Source: Neorhizobium galegae (lineage in GTDB: Bacteria > Pseudomonadota > Alphaproteobacteria > Rhizobiales > Rhizobiaceae). Taken from it: a stretch of 64,000 bases of DNA. Positions 51,488-60,982 of this stretch are shown here, in pieces. Both the position numbers and the translations under genes were made by a program. Location: the NCBI RefSeq assembly GCF_017877055.1, contig NZ_JAGIPG010000005.1:310001-374000 (forward strand), written 5' to 3'. The notes below the pieces were generated by a model, which worked only from the letters and a program-made list of their open reading frames with translations, did not search any database and was not told the origin of the DNA. The stretch's first letter is position 1. Each line of letters begins with the position of its first letter.

Positions 51488-52900
51488 TCAGGAAGCCTTT
51501 GAAGGAGCAGAGGGCGTCGGATCGGCAAAGGCGAAGAGCACGATGCCGAGCGTGCGGCGGACTGTGATATGCAGGAGGATCGCCTCGATCATCATCGCCG
51601 TCGCCGTCGCCATGGCCGCGCCGGTCAGGCCGAAGCGGGGGATCAGCGCGATGTTAAGAGCGATGCTCGCCAATAGCGTGACGGCGTAGAGCAGGACGCA
51701 GAGCTTCTGGCGACCAGCCATGCTGAGCAGCACCTCGCCGGGGCCGACCATGGCCTTGGCGAGGATGCCGCAGAACAGGATCGCCATCAGCCAGTAGCCG
51801 GCCGTGAAGGCGCTGCCGAACAGCGACAGAAGCAGTTCGCCGGATGCCAGCGCAAGGAGCCCGACGGCAAGCGAGGGCCAAAAACTCCAGCGCGCGGTCT
51901 GTCCGGCAAAGGCGGCCAGCGCCGTCATGTCGTCCTCCGCCATGATGGCGGAAAAGCGGGGGCCGGCGGCCGCCTTGATGGAGAAGTAGACGAACTGCAC
52001 CAGCACGATCGTCTTTGCGGCGGCGTAATAGATGCCGACCTGGTCCGGCGGCAGGTAGAGGCCGACGACGACCACGTCGGCGTTGGTGAGCAGGAAGCCG
52101 ATGCCGTCGACGAGGAAGAGCGGCAGGGAGTAACGGAACCAGGCGCCGATCTCGAACTGCATCGGGCCGGCGCCGTAGAGGCGGCGCAGGCGTAGCGTCA
52201 GGCGCAGCAGCTGCAAAAGCGTCGTCACATAGGTTGCGGCAAGAGCCGCCTGCATGGCGGTGACCGCTGTCTGCGGCGCGCCGAACCAGAGAGCGGCCAG
52301 CATGAAGGCGAGGATCAGGGTCGGGCGGATCAGGTAGGTCGGGCTGAGCGCCGTCACCGTCCAGCCGTTCGAGCGGGCCGTGCCGTCGAGCACGTCGCCG
52401 AGCGCGATCATCGGCAGGGTGAAGAAGGCGAGCGACACCGGCACGAGATAGTAGGCCTCCACCATGTGGCCATAGGTATTCAGGAACAGGAAGCCGAGGC
52501 CGGCCACCGTGCTTGCCGAAACGAGCGCCACCAGGCGGACGGCGAGATTGAGCCCGCGCACCGTCGCCACCTCGTCGCGCGCCTTGTGCTGGTGCAGGAA
52601 GCGGATGACGGAAGTGTGGAAACCGAGGCAGGAGAGATTGCCGGCAAGCACGACCAGGACCCAGACGAAGGCGAATATGCCGTATTCGAACTCACCCATC
52701 AGGCGGGCGAGCACGATCTGCGAGACGAAGGCGATGGCGGCGCTGGCGACGCGGATCACGAAGGCGATCAGGGCCCGGCGCTGGGCGCGTGCCGTCTCGT
52801 CGTCGTCGGTAAGTATCTTTTCGAGCTTGCGGGTCAGCGGTGCCAGCCGGGTCCTCAGACCAGGCGGAAGCAATCTTTCCGCTGTTTCGATAACCGCCAT
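51488..52900 (-). CDS. Polysaccharide/oligosaccharide flippase (MATE-like, Wzx-type)
   Basis: A 470-residue inner-membrane protein with about 12-14 helices of the MVF/MATE flippase superfamily that export lipid-linked polysaccharide units or related substrates. The first 60 residues are a cytosolic, charged part. ATG at 52900 (MAVIETAERL) is preferred to the longer frame to 53005. No glycosyltransferase lies beside it, which is unusual for a Wzx gene. The linked acetyltransferase suggests a modified surface glycan. Confidence 0.83.
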   Translation of the reverse strand: MAVIETAERLLPPGLRTRLAPLTRKLEKILTDDDETARAQRRALIAFVIRVASAAIAFVSQIVLARLMGEFEYGIFAFVWVLVVLAGNLSCLGFHTSVIRFLHQHKARDEVATVRGLNLAVRLVALVSASTVAGLGFLFLNTYGHMVEAYYLVPVSLAFFTLPMIALGDVLDGTARSNGWTVTALSPTYLIRPTLILAFMLAALWFGAPQTAVTAMQAALAATYVTTLLQLLRLTLRLRRLYGAGPMQFEIGAWFRYSLPLFLVDGIGFLLTNADVVVVGLYLPPDQVGIYYAAAKTIVLVQFVYFSIKAAAGPRFSAIMAEDDMTALAAFAGQTARWSFWPSLAVGLLALASGELLLSLFGSAFTAGYWLMAILFCGILAKAMVGPGEVLLSMAGRQKLCVLLYAVTLLASIALNIALIPRFGLTGAAMATATAMMIEAILLHITVRRTLGIVLFAFADPTPSAPSKAS

Positions 52901-53010
52901 GATGGGCACGCAATACTCTAACGGAGACGGGAACAATGGGCAAAAGTGTTGCCACAGCAGGGTTAAGAAAGGGTTCGCCCGGGCGCCGATGACTTCACGA
53001 ACCATGAACT

Positions 53011-54471
53011 TCAGGGCTTCTTGGAAGAACGGCTCAAGAGGTTGCGGACGGCCGGAACACTCCGGTGAACGGCGGCAATGGCAAGTGCGACGGCGATCAT
53101 CACGACAGCAATCGCGAAGGTGAACGACATGCCGGCGGCCACGGCTTGCGGAGGTGCCGTCGCGACATCGCCCGTTCCCGAGGCCATTGCGAACACGGCA
53201 CCCATCAGCGAGGCGCCGGTGACGAGGCCGAGATTGCGCGACAGGTTGAGCAGACCGGAAACGACGCCGCGCTGCTCGGCACCGACGTCCACCATGACAG
53301 CGGTGTTGTTGGCTGCCTGGAACAGTTGATAGCCGGGCGTCAGCACCGCGATGGCAGCGACGTAACCACCAATGCCGAACGTTCCGGGAAGCAGGGTGAG
53401 GGCAAGCGAGCCGGCCACCATTCCGACAAGACCGATAATGACAGCGGTCCCCGCGCCCAGGCGGTCGACGAGCCGGCCGGCCGGTACGCCGCTGAATGTG
53501 GAAACAATCGGCCCAATCGACATCACGAACCCGACCAGAGCCGCATCGAGACCGAGCGAATGCGAAAGATAGAACGGCCCGACCACCAGCGTCGACATCA
53601 TCACCGCCGAGACAAGCGCGCTGGTTATCAACCCCGTGCTCAAGGTTGGGTCGCGCAACATCGCAAATCGGATCAGAGGCGACGCCGCTCTCGCTTCGAC
53701 AAGAATGAACAGGCCGGCTCCGACGGCAGCCAGCAGCAGCAGAGCGGCGTTGATCTGGCCAAGACTGCCGCGGCCGACCGTCATGGCGAGTGCATAGGCT
53801 GCAAGCACCATGGCAAGCAGCAGCGTGCCTGCAATGTCGAAGCTCGGTCTCTGGTCCGGTTTTTCACGCCGAAGATCGGCAGGCAGATAACGAAAGGCGA
53901 GAAGGAGCGCCAGCAGGCCCAGCGGCACGTTGATCAGGAAGATCGTCCGCCAGCCGGCGCCGGCAATCAGAAGGCCGCCCAGGGAAGGGCCGAGCGCGGT
54001 GCCGATTGCCGACATGGTTCCGAGCAATCCCATGGCGGCGCCCGTACGTGCCTTGGGAAATAAGTCGGCGACAAAAGCCATGGTGAGCGCCATCATGGTG
54101 GCGGCTCCGAGACCTTGCGCCGCCCGTGCGGCAATCAGGAACCCCAGCGTCGGTGCAATTCCGCAGGCGAGCGAGGCTACCGTGAAAAGGGTGATCCCGG
54201 CGAGCAGGAGCCGGCGACGCCCGGAAATGTCGCCAAGCCGCCCGACACTGACGATCAGGGTGGTGATTGCGAGAAGATAGGCAATGACCACCCATTGGAC
54301 CTGCTGGAAGGGGGCGCCGAATGCCTGCGCCAATGTCGGCAAGCTGACATTGGCGACGCTGGTGCCGAGGGAAGAGAGCAGCATCGAGAGCGAAAGGCCG
54401 GCGAGCGCCCCACGGAAGGTACTCGTCCGTTCTGCCGATCGCGGAACCGGATCGTGGGCAGCAGAGGTCAT
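53011..54471 (-). CDS. MFS drug efflux transporter, DHA2 (EmrB/QacA) type
   Basis: A 486-residue protein with about 14 helices of the DHA2 family. The motif GRLGDISGRRRL near residue 78 is the MFS A motif, and GPSLGGLLI resembles the antiporter C motif. ATG at 54471 has GGAGG upstream and overlaps the DUF2798 stop in an ATGA. Regulated probably by the divergent LysR protein. Substrate unknown. Confidence 0.9.
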   Translation of the reverse strand: MTSAAHDPVPRSAERTSTFRGALAGLSLSMLLSSLGTSVANVSLPTLAQAFGAPFQQVQWVVIAYLLAITTLIVSVGRLGDISGRRRLLLAGITLFTVASLACGIAPTLGFLIAARAAQGLGAATMMALTMAFVADLFPKARTGAAMGLLGTMSAIGTALGPSLGGLLIAGAGWRTIFLINVPLGLLALLLAFRYLPADLRREKPDQRPSFDIAGTLLLAMVLAAYALAMTVGRGSLGQINAALLLLAAVGAGLFILVEARAASPLIRFAMLRDPTLSTGLITSALVSAVMMSTLVVGPFYLSHSLGLDAALVGFVMSIGPIVSTFSGVPAGRLVDRLGAGTAVIIGLVGMVAGSLALTLLPGTFGIGGYVAAIAVLTPGYQLFQAANNTAVMVDVGAEQRGVVSGLLNLSRNLGLVTGASLMGAVFAMASGTGDVATAPPQAVAAGMSFTFAIAVVMIAVALAIAAVHRSVPAVRNLLSRSSKKP

Positions 54472-54722
54472 CGTTTTTCGCCCTCCGCCGGTTTCACGGC
54501 CGGCTTCGCGAGGTTGTTTGCGATGCGGCCCGCAGGCGGCGCGACAGCCAGCGCGACCGGAACAGCGATGATGCTGGAGGGGAGCCATGCTCCCATCCAG
54601 ATCCCGAAGAAGCCGTCTGTCAGCCCTGCGTTTCGGAGTGTGGAGACGCCGGAGACAAGCGAGGACATCGGGCTGGAAGGAACACGGCTGAAAATGACGG
54701 GCATTCGTCGTGCGGGTATCAT
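54468..54722 (-). CDS. DUF2798 family small membrane protein
   Basis: An 84-residue protein with two membrane helices (about 10-30 and 40-62) and the typical DUF2798 pattern GVSTLRN...W...AWLPS. Its stop overlaps the MFS start in an ATGA, so the two are translated together. Function unknown; it recurs near transporters and regulators and may be an accessory factor. Confidence 0.85.
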   Translation of the reverse strand: MIPARRMPVIFSRVPSSPMSSLVSGVSTLRNAGLTDGFFGIWMGAWLPSSIIAVPVALAVAPPAGRIANNLAKPAVKPAEGEKR

Positions 54723-54791
54723 GGGAAAACCTCCAGAAATTGCTGTTCGATGGCTATCTCACGGACAGACATGGCGGAAGGCGCATCATTT

Positions 54792-54806
54792 GCATCAATT
54801 TAATGC
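54792..54806. promoter_or_regulatory. Candidate LysR-type operator
   Basis: GCAT-CAATTTA-ATGC is a 4+4 bp dyad with a 7-base AT-rich centre in the gap between the DUF2798-MFS operon and the lysR gene. It sits 46 bases before the lysR ATG and contains a T-N7-A core. LysR regulators often bind such dyads to control themselves and the divergent operon. Confidence 0.4.
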
Positions 54807-54851
54807 GTTGAACGCCATGTCATATCGAAGAGCCTGTGTTATCCTGCGCGC

Positions 54852-55757
54852 ATGTCCAGACCCGATCTCAACCTGCTTTTCACTCTCGACGTCCTGCTGG
54901 CGGAAGGCAGCGTGGCGCGGGCGGCCAAACGGCTGCAGCTCAGCCAATCCGCCATGAGCCGGGCGCTGGCGCGATTGCGCGAGACGACCGGTGACCCGTT
55001 GCTGGTGAGGGCCGGCCGAAGTCTGGTGCCAACGCCACGGGCGATCGAGCTACGCGAACGGGTTGGCGGCCTCGTGCAGGACGCGGAAGCGGTCCTGCGG
55101 CCGCTCGAGTTGCTCGATCTCGGTAAGCTTGTCCGGACGTTCACGCTGCGCACCAGCGAGGGTTTCGTCGAGAATTTCGGGCCTGGCCTCATCGTCCGCG
55201 TCAGCGCTCAGGCGCCCGGCGTGCGGCTGCGGTTCATCCGCAAGTCGGACAAGGACAGCGCCTCGCTTCGCGACGGAAGCGTCGATCTGGAAACCGGGGT
55301 CGTCAGCGGGACGATCGGTCCAGAAGTGCGGGCTCAGGCGCTGTTCCGGGACCGTTTCATCGGCGTCGTGCGCAGCGGGCATCCGCTGAGCGAGGGCGAG
55401 ATATCGGCTCGGCGATACGCGGCGGGCGGTCATATCCTGGTTTCGCGAAGGGGGCTGGAAAAAGGGGCGATCGACGAGACCCTGGCTGCGTCGGGCTTGG
55501 AACGGCGGATCGTGACGATCGTCGATGGTTTTGCCACGGCGCTGGTTCTCGCCCGGTCCTCGGATCTGATCGCCAGCATTCCCGAGCGACACAGCGGCAA
55601 CCTGCGTGCCGGAATGTTCAGTTTCTCCCTGCCGGTCGCGGTGCCCGAGATCACTGTGTCATTGCTATGGCATCCGCGGCTGGATGCCGATCCGGCTCAC
55701 CGGTGGCTGCGGACATGTGTTCGGGAAGTCTGCGCCGGATTTCCAGCCGGCGGCTGA
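54852..55757 (+). CDS. LysR-family transcriptional regulator
   Basis: A 301-residue regulator: N-terminal winged helix-turn-helix (about 1-62, with SVARAAKRLQLSQSAMSRAL) and a C-terminal periplasmic-binding-like effector domain (about 90-290). It is divergent from the DUF2798-MFS operon, with a dyad between, so it probably controls that efflux cassette in response to a substrate. The effector is unknown. Confidence 0.92.
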   Translation: MSRPDLNLLFTLDVLLAEGSVARAAKRLQLSQSAMSRALARLRETTGDPLLVRAGRSLVPTPRAIELRERVGGLVQDAEAVLRPLELLDLGKLVRTFTLRTSEGFVENFGPGLIVRVSAQAPGVRLRFIRKSDKDSASLRDGSVDLETGVVSGTIGPEVRAQALFRDRFIGVVRSGHPLSEGEISARRYAAGGHILVSRRGLEKGAIDETLAASGLERRIVTIVDGFATALVLARSSDLIASIPERHSGNLRAGMFSFSLPVAVPEITVSLLWHPRLDADPAHRWLRTCVREVCAGFPAGG

Positions 55758-55785
55758 TCCGTTCCTTCCGGAAGGCGGAAACGAA

Positions 55786-55808
55786 AACGCCGCCCGCAGG
55801 GCGGCGTT
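55786..55808 (-). terminator. Rho-independent terminator of secA
   Basis: AACGCCGCCC and GGGCGGCGTT form a 10-bp stem with a GCA loop, followed on the minus strand by TTTTCGTTT. It lies 26 bases after the secA stop and between it and the lysR stop, so it may also end that gene's transcript. Confidence 0.85.
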
Positions 55809-55834
55809 CGTATCATCAAGTTCTAGCAGATGCC

Positions 55835-58546
55835 TCAGGCCTGTTCGAAAGCGCCGTGGCAATGCTTGTATTTCTTGCCGGATCCGCATGGGCAGGCCTC
55901 GTTGCGGCCGATCTTGCCCCAGGTGGACTGGTCTTCCGGACGGCGGTCTTCCGGGGCGGCAATGAAGTTCTCGCTGTCGAAGCCGGTCACCTGATTGAGG
56001 CCGGTCGTCGGATCAACATGCTGTTCGTCGTAGATCGCCGGCGGCTGCGGCGGCTCGGGGTTCTGCACCAACTCGACGCGCATGAGCTGGGCGGTGACCG
56101 CCTCGCGCAGGTTGGCGAGCAGGGCCTGGAACAGCTCGAAGGCTTCCGCCTTGTATTCCTGCAGCGGGTCACGCTGGGCGTAACCGCGGAAGCCGATGAC
56201 CGAGCGAAGATGGTCGAGATTGACGATATGCTCGCGCCACAGATGGTCGAGCGTCTGGAGCAGCACCGAGCGCTCGACATAGGTCATGATCTCGGCACCG
56301 AAACGCTCCTTGCGATCGGCGGCAGCCTTGTCGGCAGCCTCGGTGATGCGTTCGCGGATATCGGTCTCGCCGATGCCTTCTTCCTTGACCCAGTCCTCGA
56401 TCGGCAGGTCGAGGTTGAGCATACGGCCGACGTCTTCGCGAAGGCCTGCGGCATTCCACTGTTCGGCATAGGCGCGTTCGGGAATATGCTTGGCGACGAG
56501 AACTTCGATCACCTCGTTGCGCATGTCCTCGACGGTCTCGGATACGTCTTCCGAGTCCATCATCTCGATGCGCTGCTCGAAGATCACCTTGCGCTGATCG
56601 TTGGTGACGTCGTCGTATTTCAGAAGGTTCTTGCGGATGTCGAAGTTGCGGGCTTCGACCTTCTTCTGGGCGCGTTCGAGTGCCTTGTTGATCCAGGGGT
56701 GGACGATCGCCTCGCCTTCCTTCAAGCCCAGCTTCTGCAGCATGCTGTCCATGCGGTCGGAGCCGAAGATGCGCATCAGGTCGTCCTGGAGCGACAGGTA
56801 GAATTTCGAGCGGCCCGGGTCGCCCTGACGGCCGGAACGGCCGCGCAGCTGGTTGTCGATGCGGCGGCTTTCGTGGCGTTCCGTGGCGATGACGTAGAGG
56901 CCCCCGGCGGCAAGCGCCTTTTCCTTGAGCTGCCTGACTTCTTCGCGGCTTGCCGCTTCCTTGGCATCGCGCTCCGGACCCGGCTCCATGCCTTCGAGCT
57001 CGCGCTCGAGGCGCATGTCGATATTGCCGCCGAGCTGGATGTCGGTGCCGCGGCCAGCCATGTTGGTGGCGATCGTGACGGCGCCCGGCACGCCGGCCTG
57101 CGACACGATATAGGCTTCCTGCTCGTGGTAACGGGCGTTCAGGACCTGGAAGTTGGTGAACCCGGACTGGCGAAGCATGGTCGCCAGCAATTCCGACTTC
57201 TCGATCGAGGTGGTACCGACGAGAACCGGCTGGCCGCGCTCATGGGCGTCCTTGATCTCGGCGATGATCGCCTTGAACTTTTCGTCGAAGGTCCGGTAGA
57301 CCTCGTCGTCCTCGTCGATACGCTGGATCGGCAGGTTGGTCGGCACTTCGACCACTTCGAGCTTGTAGATGTTGCCGAACTCTTCCGCCTCGGTCTGCGC
57401 CGTACCGGTCATCCCGGCGAGCTTTCCGTACATGCGGAAATAGTTCTGGAAGGTGATCGAGGAGAGCGTCTGGTTCTCCGGCTGGATCTGCACCTTTTCC
57501 TTGGCTTCGAGCGCCTGATGCTGGCCTTCCGAATACCGGCGGCCGGGCATCATGCGGCCCGTGAATTCGTCGATGATGACGATCTCGTCGTTGCGGACGA
57601 TATAATCCTTGTCGCGGGTGAAGAGCTTGTGGGCCTTCAGCGCGTTGTTGATGTGGTGGACGATCGCGACGTTCTCGACGTCGTAGAGGGATTCGCCCTT
57701 CAGCAGGCCCGCCTGGCGCAGCAGGTTTTCGAGCTTCTCGGTGCCGGCTTCGGAGAAGTTGGCGGAGCGCTGCTTTTCGTCGATCTCGTAGTCTTCCGGC
57801 GTCAGGACCGGGATGAAGGCGTCGATCGTGTTGTAGAGTTCCGAACGGTCGTCGAGCGGGCCGGAGATGATCAGCGGCGTGCGCGCCTCGTCGACCAGGA
57901 TCGAGTCCACTTCGTCGACGATCGCGTAATTGTGTCCGCGCTGGACCATCTGGCTGCGCTCGTACTTCATGTTATCGCGCAGATAATCGAAGCCGAGTTC
58001 GTTGTTGGTGGCGTAGGTGATGTCGCAGGCGTAGTTGGCGCGGCGCTGGTCGTCGTCGAGGCCATGGACGATGACGCCGGTGGTCAGGCCCAGGAAGCCG
58101 TAGAGCTTGCCCATCGTGTGGGCGTCGCGCTGGGCGAGGTAGTCGTTGACGGTGACCACATGCACGCCCTTGCCGGCGAGCGCGTTCAAATAGACGGGCA
58201 GGGTCGCCACCAGCGTCTTGCCTTCACCGGTCTTCATCTCGGCGATCGCGCCATCGTGGAGGATCATGCCGCCGGTCAGCTGCACGTCGAACGGGCGCAT
58301 GCCGAGCACGCGGCGGGACGCCTCGCGCACGACCGCAAAGGCCGGGATCAGGAGGTCGTCGAGCGTCTTGCCGTCGGCGAGCAGTTTCCTGAACTCCACG
58401 GTCTGGGCTGCAAGCTGTTCGTCGGAGAGAGCCTTGGTCTTCTCCTCGATCGCATTGATAGCGTCGATGCTCGGCTGATAGCTGCGCACGCGGCGATCGT
58501 TTGCCGAACCGAACAATTTGCGGGCGATGCCGCCAAGGCTGACCAT
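55835..58546 (-). CDS. secA: Preprotein translocase subunit SecA
   Basis: The 903-residue ATPase motor of Sec export, which drives unfolded proteins through SecYEG. Walker A MKTGEGKT is at 104-111; the DEVDSIL motor motif, the preprotein-binding domain, and the C-terminal zinc motif CPCGSGKKYKHC (SecB and ribosome binding) are all present. ATG at 58546 has GAAAGGA upstream; the frame to 58723 is non-coding. It is divergent from the parvulin gene. Confidence 0.97.
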   Translation of the reverse strand: MVSLGGIARKLFGSANDRRVRSYQPSIDAINAIEEKTKALSDEQLAAQTVEFRKLLADGKTLDDLLIPAFAVVREASRRVLGMRPFDVQLTGGMILHDGAIAEMKTGEGKTLVATLPVYLNALAGKGVHVVTVNDYLAQRDAHTMGKLYGFLGLTTGVIVHGLDDDQRRANYACDITYATNNELGFDYLRDNMKYERSQMVQRGHNYAIVDEVDSILVDEARTPLIISGPLDDRSELYNTIDAFIPVLTPEDYEIDEKQRSANFSEAGTEKLENLLRQAGLLKGESLYDVENVAIVHHINNALKAHKLFTRDKDYIVRNDEIVIIDEFTGRMMPGRRYSEGQHQALEAKEKVQIQPENQTLSSITFQNYFRMYGKLAGMTGTAQTEAEEFGNIYKLEVVEVPTNLPIQRIDEDDEVYRTFDEKFKAIIAEIKDAHERGQPVLVGTTSIEKSELLATMLRQSGFTNFQVLNARYHEQEAYIVSQAGVPGAVTIATNMAGRGTDIQLGGNIDMRLERELEGMEPGPERDAKEAASREEVRQLKEKALAAGGLYVIATERHESRRIDNQLRGRSGRQGDPGRSKFYLSLQDDLMRIFGSDRMDSMLQKLGLKEGEAIVHPWINKALERAQKKVEARNFDIRKNLLKYDDVTNDQRKVIFEQRIEMMDSEDVSETVEDMRNEVIEVLVAKHIPERAYAEQWNAAGLREDVGRMLNLDLPIEDWVKEEGIGETDIRERITEAADKAAADRKERFGAEIMTYVERSVLLQTLDHLWREHIVNLDHLRSVIGFRGYAQRDPLQEYKAEAFELFQALLANLREAVTAQLMRVELVQNPEPPQPPAIYDEQHVDPTTGLNQVTGFDSENFIAAPEDRRPEDQSTWGKIGRNEACPCGSGKKYKHCHGAFEQA

Positions 58547-58800
58547 ACGAATGGTCCTTTCTGAAATCTGTCCCATGGGGGCGTGGGACCGGTCGAACCA
58601 TCGGTTTCTGATGCCGATAAAATGACCCGTCACGCCCGGAAACTCTGCTGGACGCCAAGTTGCGTGACAGATAAGAGGGGGGTCGAATGATGTCAACGGT
58701 GGCGGCCGATACAGAATGGCCACAATCCGGTGTTTGTGAAGGTTTTCTGGCCGGAATCAGACGTTCTGAAACCGGTTCCCTTATCGAAAGGTCTTTATCG

Positions 58801-59673
58801 ATGTTGCGCCACAAATTTCTCATGACGGCCGCGCTGGCCGCTGCGATCCTCTGCCAGGCTCCTGCCTTTGCGGCGGAAGATCCGGTCGTTGCCAAGGTCG
58901 GTGAGCTGGAAATCCACCAGTCGGAACTGGATATTGCGGTCCAGAACCTCGACCCGCAGCTCGCCCAGCTTCCCGACGACCAGAAGAAGGTCGCAGCCCT
59001 TTCCGGCGCCATCGACGTCAAGCTGCTCGCCAAGGGCGCTCTCGCCGAAGGCATCAAGGACACCCCCGACTTCAAAAAGCGGATGGACTATATCGCCGAC
59101 CGCGAACTGCATAACGCCTATTTCCGCAAGCATGTGATCGACGCCACCACCCCTGCAGAGATCAAGGCCCGTTACGACAAGGAAATCGCTTCCCTGCCGA
59201 AGCAGGAAGAAGTGCATGCCCGCCACATCCTCGTGAAGACCGAGGACGAGGCCAAGGCGGTCATCGCCGATCTCGACAAGGGCAAGGATTTCGCCGCGAT
59301 CGCCAAGGAAAAGTCGCAGGACAGCAACAAGGACGAAGGCGGCGACCTCGGCTGGTTCGGCCGCGGCCGCATGGTTCCGGAATTCGAGGAAGCCGCTTTC
59401 GCGCTGAAGAAGGGCGAATACACCAAGACCCCGGTCAAGTCACAGTTCGGCTATCACGTCATCAAGCTCGAAGACAAGCGCGATGCTCCGGCACCGGCTT
59501 TCGAGCAGGTCGAGGACCAGGTCAAGCAGCTGGTGATGCGCGACAAGTATGTCGCTCTCATCACCAAGGCCAAGAGCGAACAGAAGATCGACATCAAGGA
59601 TGAGGCCCTCAGGAAGGGTTATGACGATGTCAGCAAGATGCAGGACGCGGGCGACGCGCCGGTCCAGAAGTAA
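58801..59673 (+). CDS. Parvulin-type peptidyl-prolyl cis-trans isomerase, exported
   Basis: A 290-residue periplasmic PpiC-type isomerase. Signal peptide (residues 1-22, ending near PAFA), an N-terminal helical SurA-like chaperone part (about 25-125), and a parvulin domain (about 135-230) with HARHIL, GGDLGWFGRG and the late FGYHVIKLED. It helps fold exported proteins and fits next to secA. ATG 58801 is preferred to 58687. A terminator follows. Confidence 0.93.
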   Translation: MLRHKFLMTAALAAAILCQAPAFAAEDPVVAKVGELEIHQSELDIAVQNLDPQLAQLPDDQKKVAALSGAIDVKLLAKGALAEGIKDTPDFKKRMDYIADRELHNAYFRKHVIDATTPAEIKARYDKEIASLPKQEEVHARHILVKTEDEAKAVIADLDKGKDFAAIAKEKSQDSNKDEGGDLGWFGRGRMVPEFEEAAFALKKGEYTKTPVKSQFGYHVIKLEDKRDAPAPAFEQVEDQVKQLVMRDKYVALITKAKSEQKIDIKDEALRKGYDDVSKMQDAGDAPVQK

Positions 59674-59684
59674 GCTTTGACAAC

Positions 59685-59710
59685 GGGCCTGGTTCTTCCA
59701 GGCCCTTTTC
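59685..59710 (+). terminator. Terminator between parvulin gene and argJ
   Basis: GGGCCTGG and CCAGGCCC form an 8-bp stem with a 5-base loop, followed by TTTTC. It lies 12 bases after the parvulin stop, so argJ has its own promoter or is read through. Confidence 0.8.
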
Positions 59711-59734
59711 CTATTTGAGCCAGGTAGTTTTCCG

Positions 59735-60976
59735 ATGTCCGATTCCGTTTCGCCGCTTGCTCCGAAATCCTATCCCGACATGCCGGCGATCCGCGGCGTG
59801 CGGATGGCGACCGCCGCCGCCGGGATCAAGTACAAGAACCGCACCGACGTGCTGCTGATGGTGTTCGACGAGCCGGCGACCGTCGCCGGCGTCTTCACCC
59901 GCTCCAAATGCCCTTCGGCGCCGGTCGATTTCTGCCGCGCCAATCTGTCGCACGGGGTCGCCCGCGCCGTGGTCGTCAATTCCGGCAACGCGAATGCCTT
60001 TACCGGCATCAAGGGCAAGGCTGCGACGGCGCTTACCGCGAAATCGGCCTCCGAAGCGGTCGGCTGCGGCGAAAACGAGGTTTATCTGGCATCGACCGGC
60101 GTGATCGGCGAACCACTGGACGCGACGAAATTCGCGGGCGTGCTCGGCGACATGAACACCGGCGCCACCGGCGACTTCTGGCTGGAAGCGGCACGAGCGA
60201 TCATGACCACCGACACCTATCCGAAGGTCGCGACCCGCACCGCCGAGATCGGTGGCGTCAAGGTGACGATCAACGGCATCTCCAAGGGTGCGGGCATGAT
60301 CGCGCCCGACATGGCGACGATGCTGTCCTTCGTGGCGACCGATGCCGACATCGCGTCGCCGGTTCTGCAGAGCCTGCTTTCCGCCGGCGTCGGCCCGAGT
60401 TTCAATTCGGTCACCGTCGACAGCGACACGTCTACCTCCGACACGCTGATGCTGTTTGCGACCAGTGCTGCCGCCGCGGACGGCCAGGCCCGCGTCGAAA
60501 CCGCCGACGACCCGCGTCTGACGAGCTTCCGCGCGGCGCTCAACGATCTGCTCAAGGATCTGGCGCTGCAGGTCGTCCGCGACGGCGAAGGCGCCCGCAA
60601 GATGGTCGAAATCACCGTCACCGGTGCCGAAAGCGATGCAGCAGCGAAGACGATCGCTCTTTCGATCGCCAACTCGCCGCTGGTCAAGACCGCGATCGCC
60701 GGCGAAGACGCCAATTGGGGCCGCATCGTCATGGCCGTCGGCAAGTCGGGCGAAATGGCCGACCGCGACCGGCTGGCGATCTGGTTCGGCGACGTGCGCG
60801 TTGCCGTCGACGGCGAGCGTGATCCGGCCTATTCCGAAGCCGCGACCACCGCCGTCATGAAGGAACAGGACATTCCGGTGAAGGTCGATATCGGTCTTGG
60901 CAACGGCCGGGCGACCGTCTGGACCTGCGACCTCACCAAGGAATATGTTGCCATCAACGGCGACTACCGGAGCTGA
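59735..60976 (+). CDS. argJ: Bifunctional glutamate N-acetyltransferase/amino-acid N-acetyltransferase
   Basis: A 413-residue enzyme of arginine synthesis that transfers acetyl from N-acetylornithine to glutamate. It autocleaves before Thr195 in the KGAGMIAPDMATML motif, giving two chains. Whether it also uses acetyl-CoA (bifunctional) is not clear from sequence. The GNAT gene follows six bases later, so they form one operon with mutT. Confidence 0.95.
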   Translation: MSDSVSPLAPKSYPDMPAIRGVRMATAAAGIKYKNRTDVLLMVFDEPATVAGVFTRSKCPSAPVDFCRANLSHGVARAVVVNSGNANAFTGIKGKAATALTAKSASEAVGCGENEVYLASTGVIGEPLDATKFAGVLGDMNTGATGDFWLEAARAIMTTDTYPKVATRTAEIGGVKVTINGISKGAGMIAPDMATMLSFVATDADIASPVLQSLLSAGVGPSFNSVTVDSDTSTSDTLMLFATSAAAADGQARVETADDPRLTSFRAALNDLLKDLALQVVRDGEGARKMVEITVTGAESDAAAKTIALSIANSPLVKTAIAGEDANWGRIVMAVGKSGEMADRDRLAIWFGDVRVAVDGERDPAYSEAATTAVMKEQDIPVKVDIGLGNGRATVWTCDLTKEYVAINGDYRS

Positions 60977-60982
60977 CAGGAA

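Noticed and set aside
55667..58564. 965-residue plus-strand ORF opposite secA
   Set aside because: A GC-rich antisense shadow; the minus frame is a full SecA.
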